From an uncultured Oscillospiraceae bacterium (lineage in GTDB: Bacteria; Bacillota; Clostridia; Oscillospirales; Acutalibacteraceae), in the NCBI GenBank assembly GCA_902496265.1, contig CABVAD010000006.1, forward strand, positions 1 through 15,421: DNA of 15,421 nt, given 5' to 3'. Made by a program: the position numbers and the translations under genes. Below the pieces are notes generated by a model. That model searched no databases. It saw nothing but the letters and a program-made list of their open reading frames with translations, and was not told the DNA's origin. This document shows positions 1 through 7,905 of this stretch, piece after piece; positions within the stretch are counted from its first letter, which is position 1, and each line of letters starts with the position of its first letter.

Positions 1-31
1 ATTTATGCATAGAAATTAATAAATATGCAAA
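1..31 (+). promoter_or_regulatory. Tandem ARG-box-like ArgR operator (first box cut by the window edge)
   Basis: Bases 14-31 fit the 18-bp ARG box consensus (WNTGAATWWWWATTCANW) at nearly every defined position; the mismatches are T for G at 17 and G for T at 27. Bases 1-11 match the right half of a second copy with the same G-for-T change, so both carry the core ATGCA and lie about 20 bp centre to centre, on the same face of the helix. Paired boxes about 21 bp apart are the known target of the ArgR hexamer. The complete box ends three bases before the argG Shine-Dalgarno, so the promoter should lie outside the window. Repression of the whole operon by arginine-loaded ArgR is inferred; no argR gene is in view. 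Confidence 0.6.
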
Positions 32-45
32 TTGGAGGAATAAAA

Positions 46-1275
46 ATGAATAAAAAGGAAATAAAGAAGGTCGTTCTTGCATATTCAGGCGGTCTTGATA
101 CATCTATCATCATTCCGTGGCTTAAGGAAAACTACAATAATCCCGAAATTATTGCGGTTTCGGGCAATGTCGGTCAGGCGAGCGAGCTTGAGGGTCTTGA
201 GGAAAAGGCGATTAAAACAGGCGCGTCCAAGCTTTACATAGAGGATCTTACAAAGGAATTTCTTGAGGATTACGTTTTCCCCTGCGTTCAGGCGGGCGCT
301 TTATATGAGGATTATATGTTAGGTACGGCTTTTGCCCGTCCTCCTATTGCGAAGCGTATAGCTGAAATCGCTATTGCCGAGGGCGCGGACGCTATCTGCC
401 ACGGCTGTACGGGCAAGGGCAACGATCAGGTGCGTTTTGAGCTTGCAATTAAGGCCTTCGCTCCCGATATGCCGATAATAGCCCCCTGGCGTGAGTGGGA
501 TATTAAGTCCCGCGAGGAGGAAATCGACTACGCCGAGGCGCACAACGTACCGCTTAAGATTAACCGCGAGACCAACTATTCAAAGGATAAGAACATCTGG
601 CATTTGTCGCACGAGGGTCTTGACCTTGAAGACCCGAAAAACGAGCCGCAGTATAATAAGGAAGGCTTCCTTGAGATGGGCGTTTCTCCCGAGCAGGCGC
701 CCGACAAGCCGACCTATGTGACCCTTCATTTTGAAAAGGGTGTTCCGACGGCGGTTGACGGCAAGGAAATGGGGGCTGTAGAGCTTGTAGAGACCCTTAA
801 CAAATTGGGCGGCGGGAACGGCATAGGACTTCTTGACATTGTGGAAAACCGTCTTGTGGGTATGAAGTGCCGCGGCGTTTACGAGACCCCGGGCGGCGCT
901 ATCCTTTACAAGGCGCACAGCGTGCTTGAAAGCATCTGCCTTGACAAGGAGACCGCCCACTACAAGTCCCTTGTAGCACAGAAGTTAGCCGAGCTTGTTT
1001 ACAACGCCCAGTGGTTCACCCCGCTTACCGAGGCTATTCTTTCCTTCGTAAAGACCACCCAGAAGACCGTTACGGGCGATGTCACCTTAAAGCTTTACAA
1101 GGGCAATATGATTAACGCGGGCGTTTCTTCACCTTATTCACTCTATGATCCCGAAATCGCGACCTTTGACGAGGACGAGGTTTACAATCAGGCGGATTCG
1201 GCGGGCTTTATCAATCTTTACGGTCTGCCGACCAAGGTTTACGCCAAGATGAAGGCTAAAAACGGGCTTAAATAA
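46..1275 (+). CDS. argG: Argininosuccinate synthase
   Basis: Catalyses ATP-dependent condensation of citrulline with aspartate to argininosuccinate, the penultimate step of arginine synthesis in the cytosol. The N-type ATP pyrophosphatase loop SGGLDTS is at residues 14-20. Further family motifs follow, such as HGCTGKGNDQVRFE and the NIWHLSHEG stretch. The 409-residue length is normal for ArgG. An in-frame ATG lies 21 bases upstream at 25, but GGAGG at 34-38 sits 7 bases before the ATG at 46, so 46 is taken as the start. It is the first gene of the arginine operon and lies directly behind the ARG-box-like operator. The next gene, argH, acts on its product. Confidence 0.97.
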   Translation: MNKKEIKKVVLAYSGGLDTSIIIPWLKENYNNPEIIAVSGNVGQASELEGLEEKAIKTGASKLYIEDLTKEFLEDYVFPCVQAGALYEDYMLGTAFARPPIAKRIAEIAIAEGADAICHGCTGKGNDQVRFELAIKAFAPDMPIIAPWREWDIKSREEEIDYAEAHNVPLKINRETNYSKDKNIWHLSHEGLDLEDPKNEPQYNKEGFLEMGVSPEQAPDKPTYVTLHFEKGVPTAVDGKEMGAVELVETLNKLGGGNGIGLLDIVENRLVGMKCRGVYETPGGAILYKAHSVLESICLDKETAHYKSLVAQKLAELVYNAQWFTPLTEAILSFVKTTQKTVTGDVTLKLYKGNMINAGVSSPYSLYDPEIATFDEDEVYNQADSAGFINLYGLPTKVYAKMKAKNGLK

Positions 1276-1286
1276 TACATATATAA

Positions 1287-1319
1287 TGTGCCGTCCGAAG
1301 TATCAGTTCGGACGGCATA
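1287..1319 (+). other. Intercistronic hairpin between argG and argH
   Basis: The arms TGCCGTCCGAA (1289-1299) and TTCGGACGGCA (1307-1317) form a perfect 11-bp stem around a 7-base loop. A G-U pair and an A-T pair can extend it at the base. No T-run follows; the next bases are TAAAAAGAACGG, which lead straight into the argH ribosome binding site (GGAG at 1328-1331). It is therefore not a standard intrinsic terminator. An RNA-stability, processing or translation-tuning element in the long mRNA is more likely, which is inference. Confidence 0.65.
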
Positions 1320-1339
1320 AAAAGAACGGAGTAAATTTA

Positions 1340-2719
1340 ATGGATAAAATGTGGGCGGGCAGGTTTCAAAAGGCCCTCGATAAGGAAGCGGACGATTTTA
1401 ACTCGTCGATTCACTTTGACTGCCGTATGTATAAGCAGGATATAACAGGCTCTATTGTTCACGCTATTATGCTTCGCCGTCAGGGTATCATTACAGACTC
1501 GGAGGAAAAGCAAATTCAAAAGGGCTTGAGCAGTATTCTTGAAGATATTGAAAGCGGAAAGCTTACCTTTGATATGGACGCCGAGGATATACATATGTTT
1601 GTTGAGTCGGAGCTGACACGTCGTATTGGTGACGCGGGTAAAAAACTGCATACGGCAAGAAGCCGCAACGACCAGGTGGCATTGGATATCCGTATGTATT
1701 TAATGGCTGAATGTGACCAAATCGGCGGGCTTTTAAAGGAGCTAATAAAGGCTATCCGCGATTTGGCAGGTGAGCATAAAAACGATATTATGCCGGGTTA
1801 TACACATTTGCAGCGCGCACAGCCCATAACCTTCGCGCACCATATTTTAGCCTATGCTATGATGTTCACCCGCGATTTTAAGCGGTTATGTGACGCTTTA
1901 AACAGAATGTACGAAAACTGTCCCATAGGTTCCTGTGCTTTGGCAGGCACTACCTATAATACCGACAGGGCATGGGAGGCTGAGCGTTTAGGCTTTACGG
2001 GTATTTCCCTTAACAGTATCGACGGTGTTTCCGACAGAGATTTCTGTGTTGAACTGCTATCTTGCTTTGCAATGATTATGATGCATTTGTCAAGATTTTC
2101 CGAGGAAATTATCCTTTGGTCAAGCTGGGAGTTTAAGTTTATCGAGCTTGACGACAGCTACACAACCGGCTCAAGCATAATGCCGCAAAAGAAAAATCCC
2201 GATATGGCGGAGCTTGTACGCGGCAAAACGGGTCGGGTTTACGGCGATTTAATGGGACTTCTTACCACCCTTAAGGGCCTTCCGCTCGCCTACAACAAGG
2301 ATATGCAGGAGGACAAGGAGGCTATCTTTGACGCGGTGGATACCGTCAAAAAGTGCCTTAAGGTATTCACCCCAATGCTTGCGACAATGCGGGTACTGCC
2401 CGACAATATGCGCAAGGCGGCGGGCAAGGGCTTTATTAACGCAACCGACCTTGCGGACTATCTGGTTAAAAAGGGTATGCCCTTCAGAACGGCGTATAAA
2501 AAGGTGGGCGAAATTGTAGCTTTTTGCATTGATAACGGGCTTATTTTAGAGACCGTACCGATGGAGAAGTACAAGGAATTTGACCCGCTGTTTGATGATG
2601 ATTTATTCGGCGAAATCTCCCTTGACACCTGTGTAGAAAAGCGTATTTCGGCAGGCGGCACGGGGGCGGCTTCGGTAGAAACACAGCTTAAATACATAAC
2701 GGAGTTTTTAAATGACTAA
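1340..2719 (+). CDS. argH: Argininosuccinate lyase
   Basis: Splits argininosuccinate into arginine and fumarate, the last step of the pathway. The fumarase/aspartase superfamily signature GSSIMPQKKNPD spans residues 277-288, with the catalytic serine in its SS pair (278/279). The superfamily motif TARSRNDQVALD and the PGYTHLQRAQP segment are also present, and the N-terminus MWAGRF is typical of ArgH. The 459-residue length is standard. The frame is open further upstream to an ATG at 1286, but that extension would run through the hairpin and lacks a ribosome binding site. GGAG at 1328-1331 supports the start at 1340. The stop overlaps the argC start by 8 bases, which suggests coupled translation. 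Confidence 0.97.
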   Translation: MDKMWAGRFQKALDKEADDFNSSIHFDCRMYKQDITGSIVHAIMLRRQGIITDSEEKQIQKGLSSILEDIESGKLTFDMDAEDIHMFVESELTRRIGDAGKKLHTARSRNDQVALDIRMYLMAECDQIGGLLKELIKAIRDLAGEHKNDIMPGYTHLQRAQPITFAHHILAYAMMFTRDFKRLCDALNRMYENCPIGSCALAGTTYNTDRAWEAERLGFTGISLNSIDGVSDRDFCVELLSCFAMIMMHLSRFSEEIILWSSWEFKFIELDDSYTTGSSIMPQKKNPDMAELVRGKTGRVYGDLMGLLTTLKGLPLAYNKDMQEDKEAIFDAVDTVKKCLKVFTPMLATMRVLPDNMRKAAGKGFINATDLADYLVKKGMPFRTAYKKVGEIVAFCIDNGLILETVPMEKYKEFDPLFDDDLFGEISLDTCVEKRISAGGTGAASVETQLKYITEFLND

Positions 2720-3638
2720 GATATTTATTGACGGAAGTGCGGGCACAACAGGTCTTAGAATTTACGAAAGGCTTGAAAGCAGGAGTGATATAGAGCTTAT
2801 CCGCCTTTCAGAAGAAAACCGCAAGGATTTAAACGCGAGAAAAGCGGCGATAAATTCCGCTGATATTGCCTTTCTCTGCCTGCCCGACGCGGCGGCTATA
2901 GAGGCGGTGTCCCTTGCCGAAAATGATAATACCGTTATAATCGACACCTCCACCGCACACCGCACAAATCCCGACTGGGCGTACGGCTTCCCCGAATTAT
3001 CGGCGGAAAGGGAGCAAAAAATTGCCGCTTCAAAGCGCATAGCCGTCCCCGGCTGTCACGCGAGCGGCTTTATATCCCTTGTTTTTCCGCTTGTTGAGTC
3101 GGGAATTTTAGATAAAAACACTTTGCTTACCTGCTTTTCGGTAACGGGGTATTCGGGCGGCGGCAAAAAGATGATTGCCGAGTATGAAAGCGGGGAGAGA
3201 GACCCGCTATTATCCGCACCGAGACAGTACGGAATAGGGCAGACTCACAAGCACCTGCCCGAAATGACGGCGGTTTGCGGGCTTAAAAACCCGCCGATGT
3301 TCTCCCCCATAGTCGCCGATTTTTACAGCGGTATGACCGTGACCGTTCCGCTTTTTAAATCCCAAATAAACGGCACGGCGGAGGATATAAAAAATATATA
3401 TAAGGAAAAATACAACAGTTCTGTTGTAAGGTACAAAGAGGACTTTGACGAGAGCGGCTTTGTCTCGGCAAACAGGCTCGGCGGCAAGGACAGTATGGAA
3501 ATTTCTGTCTCCGGCAATGAGGACAGAATTTTGCTTATATCCCGCTATGACAACCTCGGCAAGGGCGCTTCGGGCGCGGCGGTGGAGTGTATGAATATAG
3601 TTATGGGTACAGATAAAACCACAGGACTTGAATTATAA
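2712..3638 (+). CDS. argC: N-acetyl-gamma-glutamyl-phosphate reductase, short (type 2) form
   Basis: NADPH-dependent reduction of N-acetylglutamyl phosphate to the semialdehyde. The N-terminal nucleotide-binding loop IFIDGSAGTTGLRI (residues 4-17) and the segments LCLPDAAA, IIDTSTAHR and YGFPEL are characteristic of the short AGPR subfamily. The catalytic cysteine is C115 in VPGCHASGF. At 308 residues it matches the type 2 AGPR length and is shorter than the roughly 335-345 residues of the E. coli/B. subtilis type. The start overlaps the end of argH by 8 bases and has GGAG 7 bases upstream. Function is secure from sequence and from the neighbouring argJ, argB and argD. Confidence 0.96.
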   Translation: MTKIFIDGSAGTTGLRIYERLESRSDIELIRLSEENRKDLNARKAAINSADIAFLCLPDAAAIEAVSLAENDNTVIIDTSTAHRTNPDWAYGFPELSAEREQKIAASKRIAVPGCHASGFISLVFPLVESGILDKNTLLTCFSVTGYSGGGKKMIAEYESGERDPLLSAPRQYGIGQTHKHLPEMTAVCGLKNPPMFSPIVADFYSGMTVTVPLFKSQINGTAEDIKNIYKEKYNSSVVRYKEDFDESGFVSANRLGGKDSMEISVSGNEDRILLISRYDNLGKGASGAAVECMNIVMGTDKTTGLEL

Positions 3639-3655
3639 GCTATAGGAGCAAAAAA

Positions 3656-4870
3656 ATGGAAATGATTTCAGGCGGCGTTTGTGCCGCAAAGGGCTTTAAG
3701 GCGGCAGGAGTACACTGCGGCATAAGAAAAAACCGCACTAAGCGGGATCTGTCCCTTATTTACAGCGAAAAAAGGGCGACCGCCGCCGCGGTTTACACAA
3801 CAAACCTTGTAAAGGGCGCTCCGCTTACCGTTACAAAGGAGCATATTGCCGACGGCTTTGCAAGAGCTGTAATTTGCAACAGCGGCAACGCCAACACCTG
3901 CAATGCGAACGGTATAGAGATTGCAGAAGAAACCTGTGAATTGTTGAGTAAAGAGCTTAATATCCCCGCCGAGGATATAGTCGTAGCCTCTACGGGGGTT
4001 ATCGGTCAGCCCCTTGATATTGCACCTATTAAAAACGGTATACCCGAGCTTGTCGGTGCGCTGTCGGAAGACGGGAGCAAGCAGGCGGCGGAGGGCATTA
4101 TGACCACCGACACCAAAATAAAGGAGGTCGCCGTAAGCTTTAATATCGGCGGCAAGGAGTGCAAAATCGGCGGTATCGCAAAGGGTTCGGGTATGATTCA
4201 CCCGAATATGGCGACAATGCTGGTCTTTCTTACCACCGACTGTAAGATAAGCTCCGAAATGCTTAAAAAGGCGCTTGCGGGCGATATTCAGAATACCTTT
4301 AATATGATAAGTATTGACGGTGACACCTCGACTAACGATATGGTGACATTGCTTGCAAACGGTATGGCGGAAAATGAAGAAATCACCGCCGAGGGCGGGG
4401 ACTTTGATACCTTTATGAAAGCCCTTAACACCGTGACGGTTTATCTCTGCCGCAGAATTGCGGGGGACGGCGAGGGCGCGACAAAGCTTATCGAATGTAA
4501 GGTATTGGGCGCTGAAACAATAGAGACCGCAAAGACGGTTGCAAAATCGGTTATCTGCTCCTCCCTTACAAAGGCGGCGATGTTCGGCGCGGACGCCAAC
4601 TGGGGCCGCGTGCTTTGCGCGATAGGCTATTCGGGCGCGAATGTAGATGTTAATAAAATAGATGTTTCCTTTAAATCGTCTAAGGGAGAAATCCCCGTTT
4701 GTGAAAAGGGTGCGGGTATACCCTTCAGCGAGGAAAAGGCAAAGGAAATTCTGCTTGAAAATGAGATTGAAATTTTGGCAGACCTTAATTCGGGCGAGTT
4801 TTCCTCTACCGCGTGGGGCTGTGACCTTACCTACGATTATGTTAAAATAAACGGAGACTATAGGACGTGA
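3656..4870 (+). CDS. argJ: Glutamate N-acetyltransferase / ornithine acetyltransferase (probably bifunctional)
   Basis: Moves the acetyl group from N-acetylornithine to glutamate, releasing ornithine and regenerating N-acetylglutamate. Bifunctional members also use acetyl-CoA to prime the cycle. The self-cleavage site is in HPNMATMLVF: T187 would become the N-terminal nucleophile of the beta chain, giving alpha 1-186 and beta 187-404. The GSGMIHPNMA context, the VICNSGNANTC segment near residue 80 and the DGDTSTND motif are family hallmarks. The 404-residue length is typical. AGGAG lies 7 bases before the start. Bifunctionality is inferred from the lack of argA and argE in an otherwise complete cluster; the sequence alone does not decide it. 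Confidence 0.95.
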   Translation: MEMISGGVCAAKGFKAAGVHCGIRKNRTKRDLSLIYSEKRATAAAVYTTNLVKGAPLTVTKEHIADGFARAVICNSGNANTCNANGIEIAEETCELLSKELNIPAEDIVVASTGVIGQPLDIAPIKNGIPELVGALSEDGSKQAAEGIMTTDTKIKEVAVSFNIGGKECKIGGIAKGSGMIHPNMATMLVFLTTDCKISSEMLKKALAGDIQNTFNMISIDGDTSTNDMVTLLANGMAENEEITAEGGDFDTFMKALNTVTVYLCRRIAGDGEGATKLIECKVLGAETIETAKTVAKSVICSSLTKAAMFGADANWGRVLCAIGYSGANVDVNKIDVSFKSSKGEIPVCEKGAGIPFSEEKAKEILLENEIEILADLNSGEFSSTAWGCDLTYDYVKINGDYRT

Positions 4871-4875
4871 TAAAA

Positions 4876-5754
4876 ATGGCTATCGAGCTTTCAAACGCAC
4901 AGCGTGCCGAGGTTTTAACTCAGGCGTTGCCTTATATTCAGAAATACTATAAAAAAATAGTCGTTATAAAATACGGCGGCAACGCTATGATAAACGAGGA
5001 ATTAAAACAGCAGGTAATGGAGGATATAGTGCTCCTTTCCCTTATCGGGGTAAAGGTAGTATTAGTACACGGCGGCGGTCCTGAGATTACCGATATGCTT
5101 AAAAAAATCGGCAAGGAATCGGTTTTTGTGGACGGACTTAGGGTTACCGATAAGGAGACCGCCGAGGTCGTGCAGATGGTGCTTGCGGGTAAGATTAATA
5201 AAAGCCTTGTCAACCTTCTTGAAATAAAGGGCGGCAAGGCTATGGGCATTTCGGGTATGGACGGTCATATGATTGAGGCTGTGCCTAAGAACGAGAAGTT
5301 AGGCTTCGTCGGCAAGATAACCAAGGTAAATGTTGAGCCGATTACAGACCTGCTTGACCGCGATTATATCCCTGTTGTCTCAACCGTCGGCTGTGACGGG
5401 GACGGAAATGTTTACAATATTAACGCCGACACCGCCGCCGCATATATAGCGGGGGCAATGAACGCCGAAAGACTTATCACAATGACCGATATCGAGGGCA
5501 TTTTGCGGGATAAGGACGACCCCGATTCCCTTATTCCCTGTATCGACATTGAAGAGGCGACGGAGCTTTTCCGTGACGGTACTATCTCGGGCGGTATGAT
5601 ACCCAAGGTTGAGTGCTGTATCGAGGCTATTCACCGCGGGGTTAAAAAGGTGATTATTTTAGACGGCAGAGTGCCCCACGCCCTGCTTATAGAGACCCTT
5701 ACCGACGAGGGCGCGGGTACTATGGTTACGGGAGACAAAAATGATGAGCGTTAA
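4876..5754 (+). CDS. argB: Acetylglutamate kinase
   Basis: Phosphorylates N-acetylglutamate with ATP. Amino-acid kinase motifs are present in order: IKYGGNAM (lysine at residue 32), VHGGGPEI (64-71), GISGMDG, and NINADTAA for the C-terminal ATP lobe. About 26 residues precede the first beta strand, including a predicted helix ending ALPYIQKYY. This N-terminal helix is the element found in arginine-inhibited hexameric kinases such as the T. maritima enzyme, so feedback inhibition by arginine is likely (inference). The start is uncertain: GTG at 4867 overlaps the argJ stop (GTGA) and adds three residues, while ATG at 4876 has AGGA 10 bases upstream. The ATG is preferred. Confidence 0.95.
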   Translation: MAIELSNAQRAEVLTQALPYIQKYYKKIVVIKYGGNAMINEELKQQVMEDIVLLSLIGVKVVLVHGGGPEITDMLKKIGKESVFVDGLRVTDKETAEVVQMVLAGKINKSLVNLLEIKGGKAMGISGMDGHMIEAVPKNEKLGFVGKITKVNVEPITDLLDRDYIPVVSTVGCDGDGNVYNINADTAAAYIAGAMNAERLITMTDIEGILRDKDDPDSLIPCIDIEEATELFRDGTISGGMIPKVECCIEAIHRGVKKVIILDGRVPHALLIETLTDEGAGTMVTGDKNDER

Positions 5755-6904
5755 GCAAAAGGACGGCGAATTTATTGCCGCGACCTACGCCCGCTTTCCC
5801 CTTGTAATAAGCGAGGGTAAAGGCTCTCTTTTAAAGGACGAGGACGGGCACGAGTACATAGATTTAGGCACGGGAATAGCCGTAAACACCTTTGGAGCGG
5901 CGGATGATGACTGGATAAACGCCGTGACCGCACAGTTAAATAAAATTCAGCACACCTCTAATTTGTATTTTACAAAGCCTGCCGCGGATTTAGCCGAAAT
6001 GCTCTGCACACGCACGGGAATGAAAAAGGTTTTCTTTTCAAATTCGGGAGCGGAGGCGAACGAGTGCGCAATAAAGACAGCGCGCAAATACGCCGCCGAG
6101 AAAAAGGGCGCGGAATACAATACAGTTATCACCCTTAAAAACAGCTTTCACGGCAGAACAATAACCACCCTTGCCGCAACGGGGCAGGAGGTTTTTCATA
6201 AGGACTTTTTGCCGCTTACAGAGGGCTTTGTCTATGCCGAGGCTAATAATATAGATGACCTTATACTTAAAGTAAAGGAAAACAAGGTCGCCGCAATTAT
6301 GTTCGAGCCTGTTCAGGGCGAGGGCGGAGTTATGCCCTTAACAAAAGAATTTGTTTCTGCCATAGCCGAAATTGCAAAAGAGCAGGATATACTTATGATT
6401 GCCGATGAGGTGCAGACGGGCAACGGCAGAACGGGCAGGCTTTACGGCTATATGAACTACGGAATTACACCCGATATTGTTTCAACCGCAAAGGGCTTAG
6501 GGGGCGGACTGCCTATCGGCGCGACCCTTTTAGGCGATAAGGTTAAAGATGTGCTTACCGCGGGTTCGCACGGCTCTACCTTTGGGGGCAACCCCGTATG
6601 CTGTGCGGGGGCGCTTAACATTTTAAGCCGTATTGACGAAAGTCTTTTAGCCGAGGTTAGGGAAAAATCGGAATATATTATAAACGAGCTGTCCGTAGCT
6701 TCGGGCGTAAAATCGGTTACGGGTATGGGGCTGATGTTAGGCATTGAGACCGAAAAGGACGCAAACGAGGTAATAGAAAAGTGCCGTGAAAAGGGTGTGC
6801 TTGTAATAAAAGCCAAAACTAAGGTGCGCCTGCTCCCTGCCCTTAACATTCCGTGGGAACAGCTTAAAACGGCGATTCAAATACTAAAAGAAGCTTGTGA
6901 ATAG
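5741..6904 (+). CDS. argD: Acetylornithine aminotransferase
   Basis: PLP-dependent class III transaminase that converts N-acetylglutamate semialdehyde and glutamate to N-acetylornithine and 2-oxoglutarate. The PLP lysine is K251 in STAKGLGGGLPIG. It is preceded by MIADEVQTGNGRTG with the conserved aspartate, and by SNSGAEANE, which binds the cofactor phosphate. The 387-residue length is typical. The gene begins 14 bases inside argB, with GGGAG 6 bases upstream of the first of two consecutive ATG codons. Such enzymes can also act as succinyl-DAP aminotransferases (DapC) in lysine synthesis. That second role is possible here but cannot be judged from sequence. Confidence 0.95.
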   Translation: MMSVKQKDGEFIAATYARFPLVISEGKGSLLKDEDGHEYIDLGTGIAVNTFGAADDDWINAVTAQLNKIQHTSNLYFTKPAADLAEMLCTRTGMKKVFFSNSGAEANECAIKTARKYAAEKKGAEYNTVITLKNSFHGRTITTLAATGQEVFHKDFLPLTEGFVYAEANNIDDLILKVKENKVAAIMFEPVQGEGGVMPLTKEFVSAIAEIAKEQDILMIADEVQTGNGRTGRLYGYMNYGITPDIVSTAKGLGGGLPIGATLLGDKVKDVLTAGSHGSTFGGNPVCCAGALNILSRIDESLLAEVREKSEYIINELSVASGVKSVTGMGLMLGIETEKDANEVIEKCREKGVLVIKAKTKVRLLPALNIPWEQLKTAIQILKEACE

Positions 6905-6914
6905 GAGAATAAAT

Positions 6915-7901
6915 ATGGACTTTAAAGGAAAAAGCTTTTTAAAGCTGCTTGATTTCTCACGCGAGGAGATAGCTTGCCTCTTAGACCTTGCGGCGGAGCT
7001 TAAATATAAAAAGAAGAACGGTATTCCGCACAATATCTGCGCGGGTAAGAACATAGCGCTTATTTTTGAAAAAACCAGTACCAGAACCCGTTGCAGCTTT
7101 GAGGTGGCGGCATATGACCTTGGAATGGGGGTAACCTACCTTGACCCGTCAGGCTCCCAGATAGGCAAGAAAGAGAGCATTGCCGACACCGCAAGGGTTT
7201 TAGGCAGAATGTTTGACGGTATCGAGTACCGTGGCTACGGTCAGGAAATTGTTGAGGAATTGGCGAAATACGCGGGCGTTCCGGTTTGGAACGGGCTTAC
7301 AAACGAGTTCCATCCCACCCAGATTTTAGCGGACTTCCTTACAATAAAGGAGCATTTCGGAAAATTAGAGGGAATTAACCTTGTCTATATGGGGGACGCC
7401 CGCTATAATATGGGAAATTCCTTAATGGTCGGATGTGCTAAAATGGGGCTTAATTTCACCGCCTGCGCCCCCGAAAAGTACTTCCCCGATAAGAAATTAG
7501 TTGAGACCTGTAAGGAAATCGCCGCTGTAAGCGGAGCAACCCTCACCTTTGAGACCGACCCGATGAAAGCTACAAAGAACGCCGACGTAATCTACACCGA
7601 CGTATGGGTTTCAATGGGCGAGCCGATAGAGGTTTGGGAGGAAAGAGTAAAGGAGCTTTCCCCCTATCAGGTAAACGAAAAGCTTATGGCAAACGCTAAA
7701 GAAAACGCGGTGTTTATGCACTGTCTGCCCGCCTTCCACGATCTTAAAACAACTGTGGGCAAGGAAATGGGCGAGAAGTTCGGCAGAGATTGCTTTGAGG
7801 TAACAGACGGCGTGTTCGAGTCGCCCCGGTCGATAGTATTCGACGAGGCGGAGAACCGTATGCACACAATTAAGGCGGTAATGGCCGCGACCTTAGGTTA
7901 A
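6915..7901 (+). CDS. argF: Ornithine carbamoyltransferase
   Basis: Joins carbamoyl phosphate to ornithine, giving citrulline. The carbamoyl-phosphate loop STRTR is at residues 55-59, followed by FHPTQILADFLT. The ornithine-binding loop DVWVSMGE and the catalytic HCLPAFHD (H269, C270) separate it from aspartate carbamoyltransferase. The 328-residue length is normal. The frame opens at a GTG at 6897 that overlaps argD. However, AGGAG at 6903-6907, which spans the argD stop, sits 7 bases before ATG 6915, making 6915 the likely start. The gene is followed after 4 bases by carA, whose product supplies its substrate. Confidence 0.97.
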   Translation: MDFKGKSFLKLLDFSREEIACLLDLAAELKYKKKNGIPHNICAGKNIALIFEKTSTRTRCSFEVAAYDLGMGVTYLDPSGSQIGKKESIADTARVLGRMFDGIEYRGYGQEIVEELAKYAGVPVWNGLTNEFHPTQILADFLTIKEHFGKLEGINLVYMGDARYNMGNSLMVGCAKMGLNFTACAPEKYFPDKKLVETCKEIAAVSGATLTFETDPMKATKNADVIYTDVWVSMGEPIEVWEERVKELSPYQVNEKLMANAKENAVFMHCLPAFHDLKTTVGKEMGEKFGRDCFEVTDGVFESPRSIVFDEAENRMHTIKAVMAATLG

Positions 7902-7905
7902 GATT

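Noticed and set aside
25..45. Upstream ATG start for argG
   Set aside because: It lies inside the ARG-box-like sequence and before the GGAGG, which is well placed for the ATG at 46.
1289..1320. Intrinsic terminator after argG
   Set aside because: The stem is strong but no T-run follows on either strand, and argH belongs functionally with argG.
3668..4201. Open 177-codon frame opposite argJ
   Set aside because: It is fully antisense to a clear family gene, has no recognisable motifs, and is explained by the codon bias of argJ.
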